In this document: positions 1 to 11,235 of the stretch, piece after piece
Layout of the letters: every line of letters starts with the position of its first letter
Numbering within the stretch: the first letter of the stretch is position 1
NCBI RefSeq assembly: GCF_918797505.1
Contig: NC_092797.1
Coordinates: 19,047,372-19,111,371, forward strand
Direction of reading: 5' to 3'
Source: Bemisia tabaci
Lineage: Eukaryota > Arthropoda > Insecta > Hemiptera > Aleyrodidae
Length of the DNA stretch: 64,000 bases
Notes under the pieces: model-generated
What the model saw: only the letters and a program-made list of their open reading frames with translations
Told to the model about the DNA's origin: nothing
Database searches by the model: none
Made by a program: the position numbers and the translations under genes

Positions 1-2
1 CT

Positions 3-518
3 GGACTGCATTTTACAATAAGGAACCATAAGGAATATTTCTGGCTCATTTTAGAAACAACTTCTGCACGAATAGTTTCTATAGGCAGATAGGTGCTTCA
101 ATGGGTGAGCTAGAATTCCTGGTTCCTTATTGCAAAGATGATAGAAGAAACAACTTAATCGGCCCGAAACACTGAAAGAAACAACTTAAATCGGGACTAA
201 GGCCGCAAATAATAATAAGAACACATAAAATAAAATCAAAAGCCCGGGGCGTTTCGCAGGGATCACACCCGCATTTTCAACCGGCAAAAACAAAAAAAAA
301 ATTAGAAGTCCTCAGAACCATAGAAATCCATCCGAAGTCCATCAGAATCATCGTGTCCCTCTTTCTAATTTTTTTGTTTTTGCCGGTTCAAAATGCGGGT
401 GTGATGCTGTGATCCCTGCAAAACGTCCCGGGCTTTTTATCTTATTTTATGTGTTCTTTTTATTATTTAAGGCTTTAGTCCCGATTCAAGTTGCTTCTTA
501 TTGCAAAATGTAAAGTCC
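3..518. mobile_element. B1: GGACTGCATTTTGC-type MITE, interrupted by element M
   Basis: The left terminus GGACTGCATTTTACAATAAG at 3-22 is matched by an inverted right terminus ending in AAAGTCC at 518. Copies B2-B5 elsewhere measure 136-142 bp, whereas this one is 516 bp. Removing the 371 bp from 137 to 507 leaves 145 bp, the normal size, so element M has split it near its right end. The left flank is cut off by the window edge, so the target-site duplication cannot be checked. No coding capacity; the mobilising transposase is not in the window. Confidence 0.75.
137..496. mobile_element. M: palindromic element inserted in B1
   Basis: The arms at about 177-310 and 362-497 are inverted copies of each other; both carry CCCGGG, the word TGCCGGTT or its complement, and a run of A or T. 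The word CTTATTGCAAA occurs just before the insert (126-136) and again just after it (497-507). That is an 11-bp direct repeat, as expected of a target duplication, and its removal restores B1. Terminal sequence AGAAACAACTT with AATCGG occurs twice on the left (about 146-162 and 177-194), so the left end is partly duplicated. An 8-11 bp duplication would fit Mutator-like or P-like groups, but the family is not identified. Confidence 0.65.
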
Positions 519-1573
519 AATAAGTGTGTGATACTAACAACATGAAGCATACTTTTTGAGTTCTCATCATATATTTTTCGATTGAATCTCATGTGTGAGC
601 ACCTCGCAACTCACAAAATCCTGTATAAACTTTTTTAAAATATTTCATAAAATTCAGAGAGGATCACTGGACTAATTGACCATCAAATCGTTCTCAAAAA
701 GTGCTGGGAAACCACGTCAATGGTTTCATTCGTTCCCCATTTTTCCAATTCAATTTTTTCATGTACTGACTGGTCAATTGTGAAAAATAATGTAAATGAT
801 CTGTGTAATTCCTTTTAAAAGAGTAAAGAGGTTCTAATTATCCAGCCTAACTTACAATGTGAGGTTCAGGAACGATAATATGATCTTCTAACACGTGTCT
901 CATTAACGAACAATGAAACGAGACCACAATTTCGTGGTCGTAATATTCGTAGCAGATTTTCCTTCCACAATACTACCCCTGGGCGTTCACCATCTGAATT
1001 TTTGCTCTTATGGTTTTATGGCATAGTTTCATAGTTCATATAGGCTTTGCCTACTTTGTTCCAAATAGACACAGGCGTCTAGCATCCCACACTCAATGAC
1101 ATAATCGCATCATTCATTATGATGAATCATATGTGTTATAGATTTATAACATCTGAGCCAAATAAAAATCATTGTCACGGGCATTGTGCGAGCTTTTTGC
1201 TGCCTACGAACAAAACCCACCGTTTTGTTCGGAATGAAGTCATAAAATTTGGTGAATGGCCAGCGGCAGTGGTTAGCGGCGATTAGAGGGAACACGCGAG
1301 CCTTAGAGCTCGGCAAACCTCGGATTTATTGAAAAATTAGGTGAATGGGGGAGGAAGGAGTGCCTTTGATGTTCGGCGTTGGGGCGGGCTGTAAGAAAGC
1401 TGTAAAACACAGCGTTCGGGGTTGATCGGTGGTATGTCCTGTTTTTGTGATGTATCACAATAGATGTCTCGCTCCTTCGATGTATCGTCATCGATATACC
1501 GTCACCGATCCTCGCATTTCGATATACTTTTTGAAAAACGATGCATTACAGTTGAGATTTTCAACTACCTAAC
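519..1573. other. Unassigned non-coding sequence
   Basis: A+T-rich sequence without a recognisable gene or repeat. Two short reverse-strand open frames (about 60-70 codons, 1110-1491) show no domain or family resemblance and look like chance frames. Confidence 0.5.
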
Positions 1574-1966
1574 AATTGGACGTATTTCTACCAAACAGAC
1601 CTATGTGGAGGTGAAAAATATGGGGTGAGCTCGTTAGTTCTCTGGCCGTAAGAGTGAATGATGAGAATAATAAAGCGCCATAATGACGTCAGCGGCAATG
1701 ATCGAGCGCACGCGCGAGGGGGAGATCGTCGTCGGGGCGCTTTAACTCATGAGCCCTGTCCACAACGCTCTCTTGCCATGTCCACAGCTCATGAATATCG
1801 CATTCAGTTGGCACATAAGTCTGTTTGTTAGAATGTAAAATCCCGCTTTTCTAATTCTTCAAAAGGAATCACGCTCACTTTTACATTGCCTCTTATGCAG
1901 CTTCCTAGAGCACACCCCATATTTCTCACCTGCACTTAGGTCTGTTTGGTAGAAATACGTCCAATT
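1574..1966. mobile_element. L: MITE with about 54-bp terminal inverted repeats
   Basis: The left end, AATTGGACGTATTTCTACCA and onward to about 1626, is matched in inverted orientation by about 1913-1966. Agreement runs over roughly 54 bp with a few differences; GGTCTGTTTGGTAGAAATAC is readable on the right. The flanks are TAAC and TAAA, a possible 4-bp duplication with one change. At about 1811-1836 there is a diverged internal copy of the terminal word (AAGTCTGTTTGTTAGAA). The core (1680-1745) is unusually G+C-rich and CpG-rich. No open frame. The terminal word matches my memory of a very common whitefly repeat; no search was run. Confidence 0.8.
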
Positions 1967-2786
1967 TAAAGAAGAAGCAAATTAGATCTACTTATAGCTC
2001 AGTTGAAGTCTTTCATGAATGAAGAGGGCACTTAATATTTTTGAAGAAAATTGAGTTTTGAACAAAACTTTTTGCATGTGGAAGGTGGTCTCTTCTGTGA
2101 TCACGGAAATGTTATCTTCCTCTTCTTTTGTTCACTGGAGGCTTTGATTATAACAATTCTCAAAAATATATATAGATTTTTGTTGCTCCTTTGACGTAAA
2201 CTCGTCTCTTCATTTCCACGTGAGCCTCAGAAAGTATGGATTTATATGGACTTTAGGGCTTACGTGGAGATACAGGCACGCCCTCAGGTCAGGAAAGTGA
2301 CTAAAAATATGCTTAAGTACATTATACGTTTTGTTTAGGGGATACACGTCACATAATAATATGATGTGCAGAGTATCAATGTTGAAAAAAATAATAATAT
2401 CCAACAGTACAGATAGAAATATTACCACAATTTCGGTTCTTAATATCTTGAGGGCTGCTTTAGAAAATAGAAGGGATTTTTAACCAGGGTAAAAGGTAAA
2501 TACTTATACCCATCCGTCTGAACCGAGACATATTTTCATCTGCGGTTTTCCGTAAAGTGACTGGTTTCAAAATATCTGAGTCATTATTTGATGACGACTA
2601 TGATGTTTTGAGAGGTGTACACATTTTTAATCTAGATTCCTTCCAATTTGGCAGATTTATGTCTTTTGTGCTTTTACACCATGCTCCTGACTGAGGGATG
2701 CACGCAGAATAATCAGTGTGCTTTTGCCAACCGCCCCAGATTTGGTTTGTTGGTCCTATCGGTTAACGATGCATTGTGCCTCTTAT
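1967..2786. other. Unassigned A+T-rich sequence
   Basis: No gene, RNA gene or repeat recognised. Short open frames only. Confidence 0.5.
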
Positions 2787-2850
2787 TCGATTCGATTCGA
2801 TACATCGATCAATCGATATCTATTCCTTGTCAGGATATCAATCGACGCGT
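2787..2850. repeat. ATCGAT/ATTCGAT-rich simple repeat
   Basis: Overlapping ATTCGAT, ATCGAT and TCAATCGATAT words form a degenerate, self-complementary simple repeat. A similar tract lies at 7355-7432. Confidence 0.5.
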
Positions 2851-2939
2851 ATCGAGAGTGACTCCTAACGAGCAGATGAAAAAATCGAGCTTGGAATAGG
2901 CTTTTAATTGATTCATCAGGTAAAATTTTAGACTCATTC

Positions 2940-3560
2940 CAGTAGCAGAGGGAGCGAATCCAGTCGGGGATGAGTGGCGTTCTACCCTCGGCTCCGGGGA
3001 GAGCCCCCACCTTGAGGCTATTGTTGCCGTTTTATGACCCACTAAAAACCACAATGCATGTCTCCGTGCATTTACGATGCATGTGCACCGCGCAACGCGC
3101 CGCGCGGCACAATATGCAACTAGGGGGCCTAAACGCCGCGACGCGCCGCGATAGGAGAAGTGCGCTCCTAAATCGCCCATTTCCCGCTTTTTCGGGTTAT
3201 TTCGAGGGCACGCATTCATGTCGCCGCGTTTTATGACCGCGTATTTACCTATTTATGCATTTTTTGCCGCGCGCCGCCGGAGCTCTTTAGAATTCGGCTA
3301 ATTTATGTGCTCCGATGCAAAAGGAATATTGACATTATTCATTCTTGCTATTTTTTATGGCCGTAAACAAGTTTGTTTTTATTGGAGCTCCTTGTTTTAT
3401 TTTTACGAGCCATAAATATATCATTTCTAATTGTGCGCCGTCTTCGGCGATTCAATTATGAATATTTTTATTGCGCGAATGCCGACACTTCCTGGCTCAT
3501 GCCCGCCGACCGGAGCGTATGCCAGCCACGCATCCCGAGGATTTTGCATGCAGGATCAGC
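2940..3560. other. G+C-rich CpG island-like block
   Basis: Base composition rises sharply, with many CG dinucleotides (CGCGCCGCGCGG near 3100) in a surrounding A+T-rich background. The right part (3350-3450) has TTTTTATGGCCGTAAACA and TTTTATTTTTACGAGCCATAAA. These resemble posterior Hox (TTTAYGGC/TTTAC) and forkhead (GTAAACA) core words. Open frames on both strands (for example 2830-3219 reverse and 2970-3236 forward) have no recognisable family and overlap each other. It may be regulatory DNA or a decayed exon region; neither is shown. Confidence 0.3.
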
Positions 3561-4983
3561 TTTTCTCAATGGAAGGTCATAAATTATAGGTTATCAGAAA
3601 ACTCGTTTGATTTTGAGCCGATTTTCGTTAATACTGTCAACGAGCAGCTCCATCGCCTGATCAATTTATCATTTCAGCTTGGAGTATCTCTGTTTGCCAA
3701 AATATAAATCCAACAGAGATGACTGTGGATCATGTATCTGATAACAATCTATTCAAAAACATTGTAATATTCGAATGAGGTATTTTCTTTGTAGTTTAAC
3801 GCATTTGCGAGAGCCACCTGCTGTGATACTTTTCACTAGGGGATTTAAAGTGACCTCCTAATGAGATCGCAAATGAGGTACCTGGCACTTATTTCTCAAG
3901 TTGCTCTTTTAACAGTTAAACTTTTCTACATTTATCCACCATCTACTCAAATAACTTCGTTTTGAACAAACGAAGCGGACTCCGATCATTTTGTCAAGAA
4001 AATTAAGTTTTATGTCCCTCATGAAAGTACAGGGACTTTGTTGTTAGTAGTCAGTTAGTCTACAAATTAAACCTCATAAAAATTTAAAGTACCTATCAAG
4101 AAAATAAAGCAGATTTCATTGTATATAATACAGATAGGTAATTTGATTTAAAATTGAGGCCATTCTTGAGGCGGTATCATAAGGAACGTTAAAGTAAAAT
4201 AACTGCTTGCTCAACGAGCACATGGATTTGAAATTCTATAATTTTGTTATTCGTGGAAACATTTTTATGAATTAGAGTTTTAATTACCCGAAAGCTCATT
4301 CTGAAACGTAACATTTTTAATAACGATACGAGTAGTGGCGGCAAATCATCATAGACATTTTCAGACCCTAGATTAAACTTCTGGTACCAAGAAACATACA
4401 TGTAAAAAAGTGAGTGAAAGAACAAGACGAAAGAAGAGGACATATTAAATGAATTAGCACTAGAGTAAATTTAGCGAACTATAAACACCTTTTTAAACCA
4501 CCATTAATGCGTCCTGTGAAAAATGAGAAAAACCTGAGTTGCTGCCTAATTTGAGCAGAGCTAATTTTGAAATATTACCTGCGAAAAAAAATAATAACCG
4601 AATTAAATCATGGGGTCACAAACAAGTTTGTCAAGGTTTTCAATCTCAAAAAATTAATTTAAACTTTTTCAGGTCCCATTCAAATGTTTTAAGTTTACTT
4701 TTCTCTCAAAATCACAAGACTCTGAAAACATAGGCAACCCCTGGACCCTCCTGTGAAACCCTCCTCAGATATGCGCGAAGCACAATCATTAGTTCTGCAT
4801 ACACTCGGTACATCGCGCCCTGATCGTTCAGTTTTGAACTCAGTTAAAATAGCCGGAAGTAACGATATGCGACTGAAATTTCAGATATCATTCCTACACC
4901 GCCGTTAGATAGGCAAAATAGGATTCCATTTCACCCGGCCGGGACGAAAACTCTCACTCGGCGATTGACAAAACGGAGGGAAC
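3561..4983. other. Unassigned A+T-rich sequence
   Basis: No gene, structural RNA or repeat family recognised. The open frames present are under 90 codons and unremarkable. Confidence 0.5.
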
Positions 4984-5148
4984 CAGTGGCGTGGCGTGCT
5001 TTGCGATTTATCGATTGATCCGCCATTTAAACCTATGGAAAAGGATCGATAAACAGGGTGTTCGCAGCGAACACCTTAATAATCGATTCTTTACCATAGG
5101 TTTGAATGGCATAACAATCGATACATCGCAATTCACGCCACGCCACTG
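4984..5148. mobile_element. C1: hAT-like MITE (CAGTGGCGTGG family)
   Basis: 165-bp near-palindrome starting CAGTGGCGTGGCGTG and ending CACGCCACGCCACTG. The flanks are GAGGGAAC (4976-4983) and GAGGAAAC (5149-5156), an 8-bp duplication with one mismatch. The centre carries GGTGTTCGCAGCGAACACC, itself a palindrome. The 8-bp TSD and CAGTG terminus are what the hAT superfamily produces. It has no coding capacity and would depend on a hAT transposase supplied elsewhere. Confidence 0.85.
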
Positions 5149-5265
5149 GAGGAAACATACGAAGGCGACTGGGGGGTGGAATGGGGGTTGGGGGTGGAGA
5201 TGGGGTTGTACGGTTTAAGCTTCTTTCCAGCGATACGCATCATAGGCAGTCTATCCCGATAGGAC

Positions 5266-5506
5266 GGCACACAGTGGATCGAGTAAACAGGCAAGGTCGA
5301 ACAAAATTAGGAAACTTTAAACGCTTATAACTCCGTTTATATAAAACTTTGAGGTTCTAAAAGTGGGTCCAATCATTTCCTCGTGATATTATCTTCAAGA
5401 GGCACGTCTTAAAATTTAAAATGTGACGAAATAAACATAAAAAATGGCAGTTTTAATCAAAAATTTCAAGTCCGACCTCTCCAATTGACCCGATCCACTG
5501 TGCGGC
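5266..5506. mobile_element. H1: MITE with ACAGTGGATCGAG termini
   Basis: Complete copy of about 240 bp. The left end CACACAGTGGATCGAG is matched by the right end CGATCCACTGTGCGG. The interior has the family words ATAACTCCGTTT, ACTTTGAGGTTCTAAAAGTG and GTCCGACCTCTCCAATTGAC. It lacks nested inserts and serves with H2 as the size standard. No clear target duplication could be found. Superfamily unassigned. Confidence 0.75.
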
Positions 5507-6558
5507 TGTGGAAGATTAACATTTCCAAAACTCATTTACCGATTCGAGCGGGCCATTTAACAGATTCGACTGGTAATGAGTGCAGAACGACTCGTCGATA
5601 TAAGCCCTCGGCCGCGTGTGGCGTTTACCTGGGGCCGTTAATGAATACCCATCAGATAAATCTCGCCGTAAGCCCGGGCTACTGGTAACCATGCGTCGCG
5701 GGTTGCCTATCGGGCGTCCGGTACGGCGCAACGATGCGACGGCGGAATGAGTCGCGTCGATCTCCGCAGGCTGGATTTGACGATCGAGATGAACGCGATT
5801 CGACTGGCTCCTGGAATTAGTGGGGCGGTTCGACTCGCTCTATTATTGCTGATTTAGCGCGGCTGAATCTTGCGACGACTGTTTGGGGTGGGTCTGGATT
5901 TCGGCCAAAGTGTGATCAAGATAGGCTAGGTTATTTGCACGTATTTGCACTTGGTGTAAATGAGGTGTACATCACAGCGACGGAAGGAAATGCTGTGTGA
6001 TGCGTTGGTGAGCAGTTAACTGGGGTTCAGGATTATTTCCTTCGCTGCTTCCAGGAATCTAGACTCTTAGAAATTGCTGGGGGCTGTTTTGGTACATGCC
6101 CGCGAAATAGGGCACATTTTCGACACAGGATCAATGCTGGACTTGTCGAAGCTTGTGCAGCTCATAAAATCAACAGTTCTCAAACATAATCTGGTGTATT
6201 TTGGTTCCAAAAAGTTTGTAATATTCTTAAAACTTAAACTTTATATAGACATTGCACTTCTCTTGTAAATTGGCCCCTCTAGTTGCTCCAGAGGGGTATT
6301 TTGTAGTATAAAAATGCAATAGTGTATTTCCTCCGAATACACTAAAAATATGTGGGGGGAAAAGAAGATAAAGGGAGAATGTTGACACTTTTCCTTTAGC
6401 TGAATCATTTGTCTTACACTAGGGTCAGTTTTTCTACCTATGCATGGGACATTTTGTAGCCTTTCGACTCTCTGTATCCTTAGAAAAAAATGTTTGATTT
6501 CCACCTCTTAGAAACTTTGGTTGATATTGATACATTTTACACTAGAATACAAATATCA
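5507..6558. other. Unassigned sequence, G+C-richer at 5500-5900
   Basis: No gene recognised. Overlapping short frames on both strands at 5485-5731 are antiparallel to each other, and neither resembles a known family. Confidence 0.45.
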
Positions 6559-6836
6559 ATTGTGAAACTGCAGAAATATGTATCTCGGTTTGCGACGTTG
6601 CAGACTCCGGTCATACTTTATTTTCTAAATGGGAAACTACCGAATGTCATTTTTTTAAAAATTTTAGTGATTTTTCTTCTTTTTATGAAGAAAATTCTGT
6701 GAAAATTTTAAGTCATGATGTTGGTTCGCTTTCCCTCTAAAAAATTAAAAAAAGATAGTAAATAGAAATGAAATTCAAATTGAGGTGGAGATTTTGAAAT
6801 ACTGCAACCGAGATACGCATTTTTGCGGTTTCACCG
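6559..6836. mobile_element. F1: diverged CGACGGTG-family MITE
   Basis: The left part GTGAAACTGC...TATCTCGGTTTGCGACGTTG is inverted in the right part CTGCAACCGAGATACGCA...GCGGTTTCACC. The same words occur in F2 and F4 (CAAACCGAGATACG, GTTTGCGGTG). This is the oldest-looking copy: its outer termini have drifted and no target duplication is visible. Confidence 0.6.
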
Positions 6837-7354
6837 GGGACTTGCGGATCCACAAGGGTCACCATTTGTCTCTACACAGTTTTGGTTACAACAAGATAGA
6901 GGAGCATTAACTTATTAATTGAGGTAAGTTTGAAATTAAATTAGAGAACAGTTTAAGTTACGCCTAAATTTCTTCGAATTTTCTCCGTGACCCCCATGAA
7001 GATGAACCAGAATCAAACGTGAAGCATGGATTTCAGACATCTGATAGAGAGAATGTTGCCATGATCAACCCTCTGAAAGAGCTATTTTCATACGCTGTAA
7101 CAATATTTCTGGGGTTAAAAACCTAAGTGTATCCGGTGATCATCTAATTGTAATATACCTTTAATATGAGGTGTAAAAGCCTAATTACTTGATTGCTGAT
7201 CATATACCTCTTCGTTGTTCTCTCTCAAGAGACCCAATAAAAATTTAATTGGATCCACCTTTTAACCAAGAGGAGGGGGATACCGGTTGATCTGAATTGA
7301 AGAACAATCCAACACACGGAAAGTACCTCGAGGGGATTCCATCGTTGATTTGAT

Positions 7355-7432
7355 ATTGCTATCGATAAACCTCTATCGAAGCAATGGTATCTATCGATTA
7401 AGGCGATTCGATATGTCGATATCGATTCAACA
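7355..7432. repeat. ATCGAT-rich degenerate simple repeat
   Basis: Repeated CTATCGAT, TATCGATT and GATATCGATT words. It lies directly beside the C2 element, whose own termini contain ATCGAT words. Confidence 0.5.
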
Positions 7433-7438
7433 ACCTGA

Positions 7439-7602
7439 CAGTGGCGTAGCCTGAATGATCGATTATCGATATCTCACCTTTTGAAACTATGGTAAAGAAT
7501 CGATTACTAAGGTGTTCGTTGTGAACACCCTGATAATCGATCTTTTTTCATAGGTTTGATTGGCGTATCAATCGATATATCGCAAAACACGCCACTCCAC
7601 TG
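7439..7602. mobile_element. C2: hAT-like MITE (CAGTGGCGTGG family)
   Basis: 164-bp copy starting CAGTGGCGTAGCCTGAATG and ending CACGCCACTCCACTG. The flanks CAACCTGA (7431-7438) and CAACTCGA (7603-7610) agree at 6 of 8 positions, so the 8-bp duplication is still readable although older than in C1 or C4. The left arm is the GAATGATCGATTATCGATAT subtype also seen in C5 and C6. The central palindrome has changed to GTGTTCGTTGTGAACACC. Confidence 0.8.
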
Positions 7603-9648
7603 CAACTCGAGCGCTCGGCGCCTCGGATTTGTGATCAATTCTCTCCGTCTGCGACTAATTATCCAATAAAAACAAAAACAGATACACAAGATTTTCGGTC
7701 AACAGACTTAATAACAACTAAATGCGCGTGTTATAAAACAATTAACCTCCGAGGAGATTGGATGATCCGTAGATTTGGGCCGCGAGTCTTCGGTGCTCCT
7801 CGGTGAATTGGGATCGTTTCGTGGCATTATTAAAATTTATTATATTGTAAATTTTATTTCTTGGTGAGTAGCCACTATAAGGCTTGGTACAGACCGCACA
7901 CTGTGCTATTGATAACGATTAGCCTTGCAGCCTTTTTATTTCCTGTAAAAGAGTGCTTGTCTTTTAGGGTTGCCAAATTTTTTTGAAAATAGGTTCGAAA
8001 ACACAATGAAAGTCCTCTTTTTACAAATGTTCATTTTTTGACGCTCTGATTTTCTTCATTTTTGCAACAATTCGTCAATGCATGTTGACTTTTATGCACA
8101 GGAACTTCCTAGAATTTGCTTGATTATTATATTCTATTGCAGGTATACTAGAATGAAAAAAAATATTTAATTTGATTTTTCGTATGCTTTGCCACTCAAG
8201 AATGATTGCAGTAGAATGTAAACATCGACAAAACAGGAAAGTATCCGTGTCATAGAGTACGTTTATCAACATGGTGTAATGAAATGCTCTCTTGTATAGA
8301 TGAAAATGCTCGTGCAGATTATCGAAAAATAAAATATATTAATTATAAAAACTCTTTCCCCCTTTTTTTAAATTTATTTTCCATGATTATCGGATGTTTC
8401 ACCCAACTTTCCAAAATTTTCGCTTCTGTCAAGTTTGTTTCGTCACTCAAAACTTAGTAGATGACCTATCAAAATTTCAAAACCCAGTTGTTAAGAATGT
8501 AAAACTGAAACCTCATTCACTGATCTCGTCAGACAATGTTCCTAATTGCTAATTTTAAATCAATTTCAAGGTAATTCTTGCACTTCGAATACTTTCAAAG
8601 TTTGATTTCATCGATGTAGGAGGGTTGTTCCGATCCTCTCGTACGTATTCGAGGCGATGAAAACTTTTTTTAGTGTCAGATCGAACCGAATAAATCAGGA
8701 GAAAGCATGTGTGATGTCTCTCGGAGCGCCATAAAATGTGCAGTAAAAGCAATTAAAACGGACCAGATGAAGCGAGTGTATCTGCTCTCGCCTGTAGCAT
8801 GCTAATTGTATTCGGCCATTAACGTGCTGAAAACACTTAGTGAAAAAATTATAGGCATAATTTAGATATGATTGCGTGTTTCCGAACTTGTAGGAAATGA
8901 AGAGGGTGGCGCCACGGAAGAGGCCGATGCGGACGCCTCTTATGGCTTTTATATCCTGCTCTGCTTTGACGCGGTACTTTTTCGGGATATTTTATCGCTC
9001 CAAAAATGGAATCAACCCGATCCGCAGGCCCCGGGCCTGGTATTGCAATGCTGCGTACGCCCATTACTTGTCCCTCGGAATCATCAACGCGTCATAACGA
9101 ATGACGTCATAACAAAGCGGTTGATGAATTGAAATTGAATGGATTAATACACCGCGTCGCGCCGCCCGAGGCAATCTGGTCAAAAATGCAGACTCATCGC
9201 TGAAGGTACGCTCATAACTTACGGTGCGTAATCACGTGCGGTGCTGAAATCTTGGAGTGATCTATTTATAGTCGCACAAACGTGGGACACTTTAGACCCC
9301 GCGCATTTCGAGGGCTAACACCGAAGCTGCGATTTCCTCTGATTTCTTTAACGGGGCGGTCACTGGCGCCAGCGACGGCTCCCAGGATGATGACAGCCCA
9401 TATTTTGTAGTTTTATTCGTTAAATGACATTTTTTTTTCTTTTGAAGAGGAAATGTTTTGAAGATGTCCGCGCGTTCGGTCGCTACTCGCGGTGGCACCG
9501 GTTATTTCGCGAGATCAGAACAGCGCGCCAGCCCTGCACGTGGTGTTGCGGCGCGGCGCAAGTCCAAGAATATTAAACTGACCCTAGTCTGACAGACTCA
9601 GATTCTAGGACTCCTCTCAGTAACGTCATATAAAAAAGCACTGGAATT
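7603..9648. other. Unassigned sequence
   Basis: Mostly A+T-rich; a G+C-richer patch at 8850-9300 and again near 9350-9560. Overlapping frames on both strands at 8849-9132 are antiparallel shadows of one another and no family is recognised. Confidence 0.45.
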
Positions 9649-10005
9649 CGAGAGAGAGAGAGGGAAGAAAAAAGGAAGAGGAGGAAGCAGAAAAGTAGGA
9701 AGAAGATGGAGAGAAGGGAAAATTAAAGTGGAGGATGAGGAGGAATCTGGATAAGAAGAGAAAGAACAAGAAGAAAAAGAAGGACAAGAATTGGTTATTT
9801 TCGTTTGTTCATTTCTTCCTCTTCTCCATCTTCTTCCTCTCTTTCTTATCAGTCTGCTTCTCTTGTTTCTTCCTCTCTTTCTCCTCTCCATTCGTTCACT
9901 TCGATCCTCTTTCTCCGTTTTCTTTTCTTCTTCCTATTATTTTGCTTTTCATTTTTCATCCTCCTTTTTCTCCTTCCTTTCCAGCCTATTCTTTTTGCAT
10001 TCTTC
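9649..10005. repeat. Purine tract followed by pyrimidine tract (imperfect hairpin)
   Basis: From 9649 to about 9791 the + strand is almost pure purine (GA, GAA, GGAGGA words). From about 9800 to 10005 it is almost pure pyrimidine (TTCCTCTTC, TTCTTCC words). The two halves are partly inverted copies: AGAAGATGGAGAGAAG near 9700 faces CTTCTCCATCTTCTTCC near 9820. It is low-complexity DNA, so the long frames here (up to 104 codons of Ser/Phe/Leu or Arg/Lys) are composition artefacts. Confidence 0.7.
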
Positions 10006-10074
10006 AAAAAAATGAACCGAGAGATTCTTTAAAAAATCAGCATCGATAAAAGTAGAAGAGATCGCTAATTTTGA

Positions 10075-10430
10075 GCTTCGGCGTATTGTTCCTAAAACAA
10101 AATACAAAGAATGATGAAATTGTGAATAGGTAAAAAAAGAACAAAGTTAACAGATTCAAAAAAAAAAGGGGGGGGGGGAGAGAGGGTGAAACAGATGAAG
10201 TAAATTTACAGTATAGAATAAAAGGAAGTAAAGAAAAACAATATATTTGAGATAACACGAGGAGAGAAAAAAAGGAATGAAGAAGGAATGGAAGACGAAG
10301 AGGGAAGGATTCAACAGCAAAAAATGAATACGAAAAAAAAAAAGTCAACACAAAGGGATGAAAAAGAAGGAAACAAACTGGTAGTAACCTCAGTGGAAAA
10401 CCGGGGTGGGGAGAGGGGGGGGGGGTGTTA
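10075..10430. repeat. Purine-rich low-complexity tract with G runs
   Basis: A- and G-rich + strand with AGAAAAAAAG-type words and two G runs of 9-10 bases, near 10171 and 10417. It continues the strand asymmetry of 9649-10005. The overlapping reverse frame (Phe/Leu/Ser-rich) is a composition artefact. Confidence 0.6.
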
Positions 10431-11004
10431 CGATTAAATAAGACAACTATTTTAGATCATTATCATGACCCTTTAACTTGGCGTCCTGTTAAACGTCTCC
10501 GAAGAAGGACGCTGCTTACGACGCGACGTGCGTTGGCGCCACCGAAAATTAAAGAGCGGTCAAAGAGCGCATCGACAAGGAAGCTCGAGTCCTCAGACGA
10601 ACCCGAAGTCTTAGTTTACTTATCGATGTCCGCTCATCGGGGCGCCTATAATTTACGGGGGCATCTCGAGCCAAGAGTCGAGTTGGGCCACTGCGGGCGG
10701 ACCCAGCGCCTGGATTGCAGGCATTACGCATGTCGTGCAAGCCAGTATTTATTTCAGCTACATTAACTTTTATTCTCACGCGCTTACGCACCGGGGAGCA
10801 CCGCTGCCAACGCTGGCAAATGAAATTATGTTTACTTAGGAGTGTTAAAATTGTTACGAGCCGATGTTCGAGTGTGACCATGTCCGATCGCCCTTGCATC
10901 GTTGTCACGCGGGATTCAAACTAAAAATGTGCGTTTTTTGTAAATGGAAGTCGTGTCAGATCAGGAGTTATTATTAGAGAGAATTTTTTTTTTCTTTTTT
11001 CTTA
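10431..11004. other. G+C-rich unassigned block
   Basis: G+C- and CpG-rich from about 10480 to 10920. Two overlapping antiparallel frames (10425-10766 forward, 10549-10908 reverse) reach 113 and 119 codons, but I recognise neither and antiparallel long frames are expected in CpG-rich DNA. A conserved non-coding or decayed exon origin is possible. Confidence 0.3.
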
Positions 11005-11235
11005 CACTGGAAAAAAAAACACATTGGATCTAGAGTCCAGGCTCTTGAAAACATTGACAAGAAAAATGACTCCTGATTCAATCAGATTTAAGCTTAACTC
11101 AAAAGAAAATCCGCTCGAATTAAGAGGCTTGGACCTTGATTCAAGCAAAAATCCGATTGAATCAAGAGTATTTTTTCTTGTCGATGTTTTTAAGAGTCTG
11201 GACTCTAGATCCAATGTGTGTTTTTTTTTCCAGTG
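11005..11235. mobile_element. A1: CACTGG palindromic MITE
   Basis: 231-bp near-complete palindrome: CACTGGAAAA at the left, inverted as TTTTCCAGTG at the right. Subterminal ATTGGATCTAGAGTCCAG pairs with CTGGACTCTAGATCCAAT. The flanking dinucleotide TA is repeated on both sides (11003-11004, 11236-11237). Interior GATTCAATCAGATT and its inverse continue the pairing almost to the centre, so the whole element can fold as one hairpin. Both strands therefore yield similar open frames (MDLESRLLKT...), which are not genes. Confidence 0.85.

Noticed and set aside
9598..10351. Several frames of 75-104 codons rich in Ser/Phe/Leu or Arg/Lys
   Set aside because: They are composition artefacts of the purine and pyrimidine tracts and overlap in several frames.
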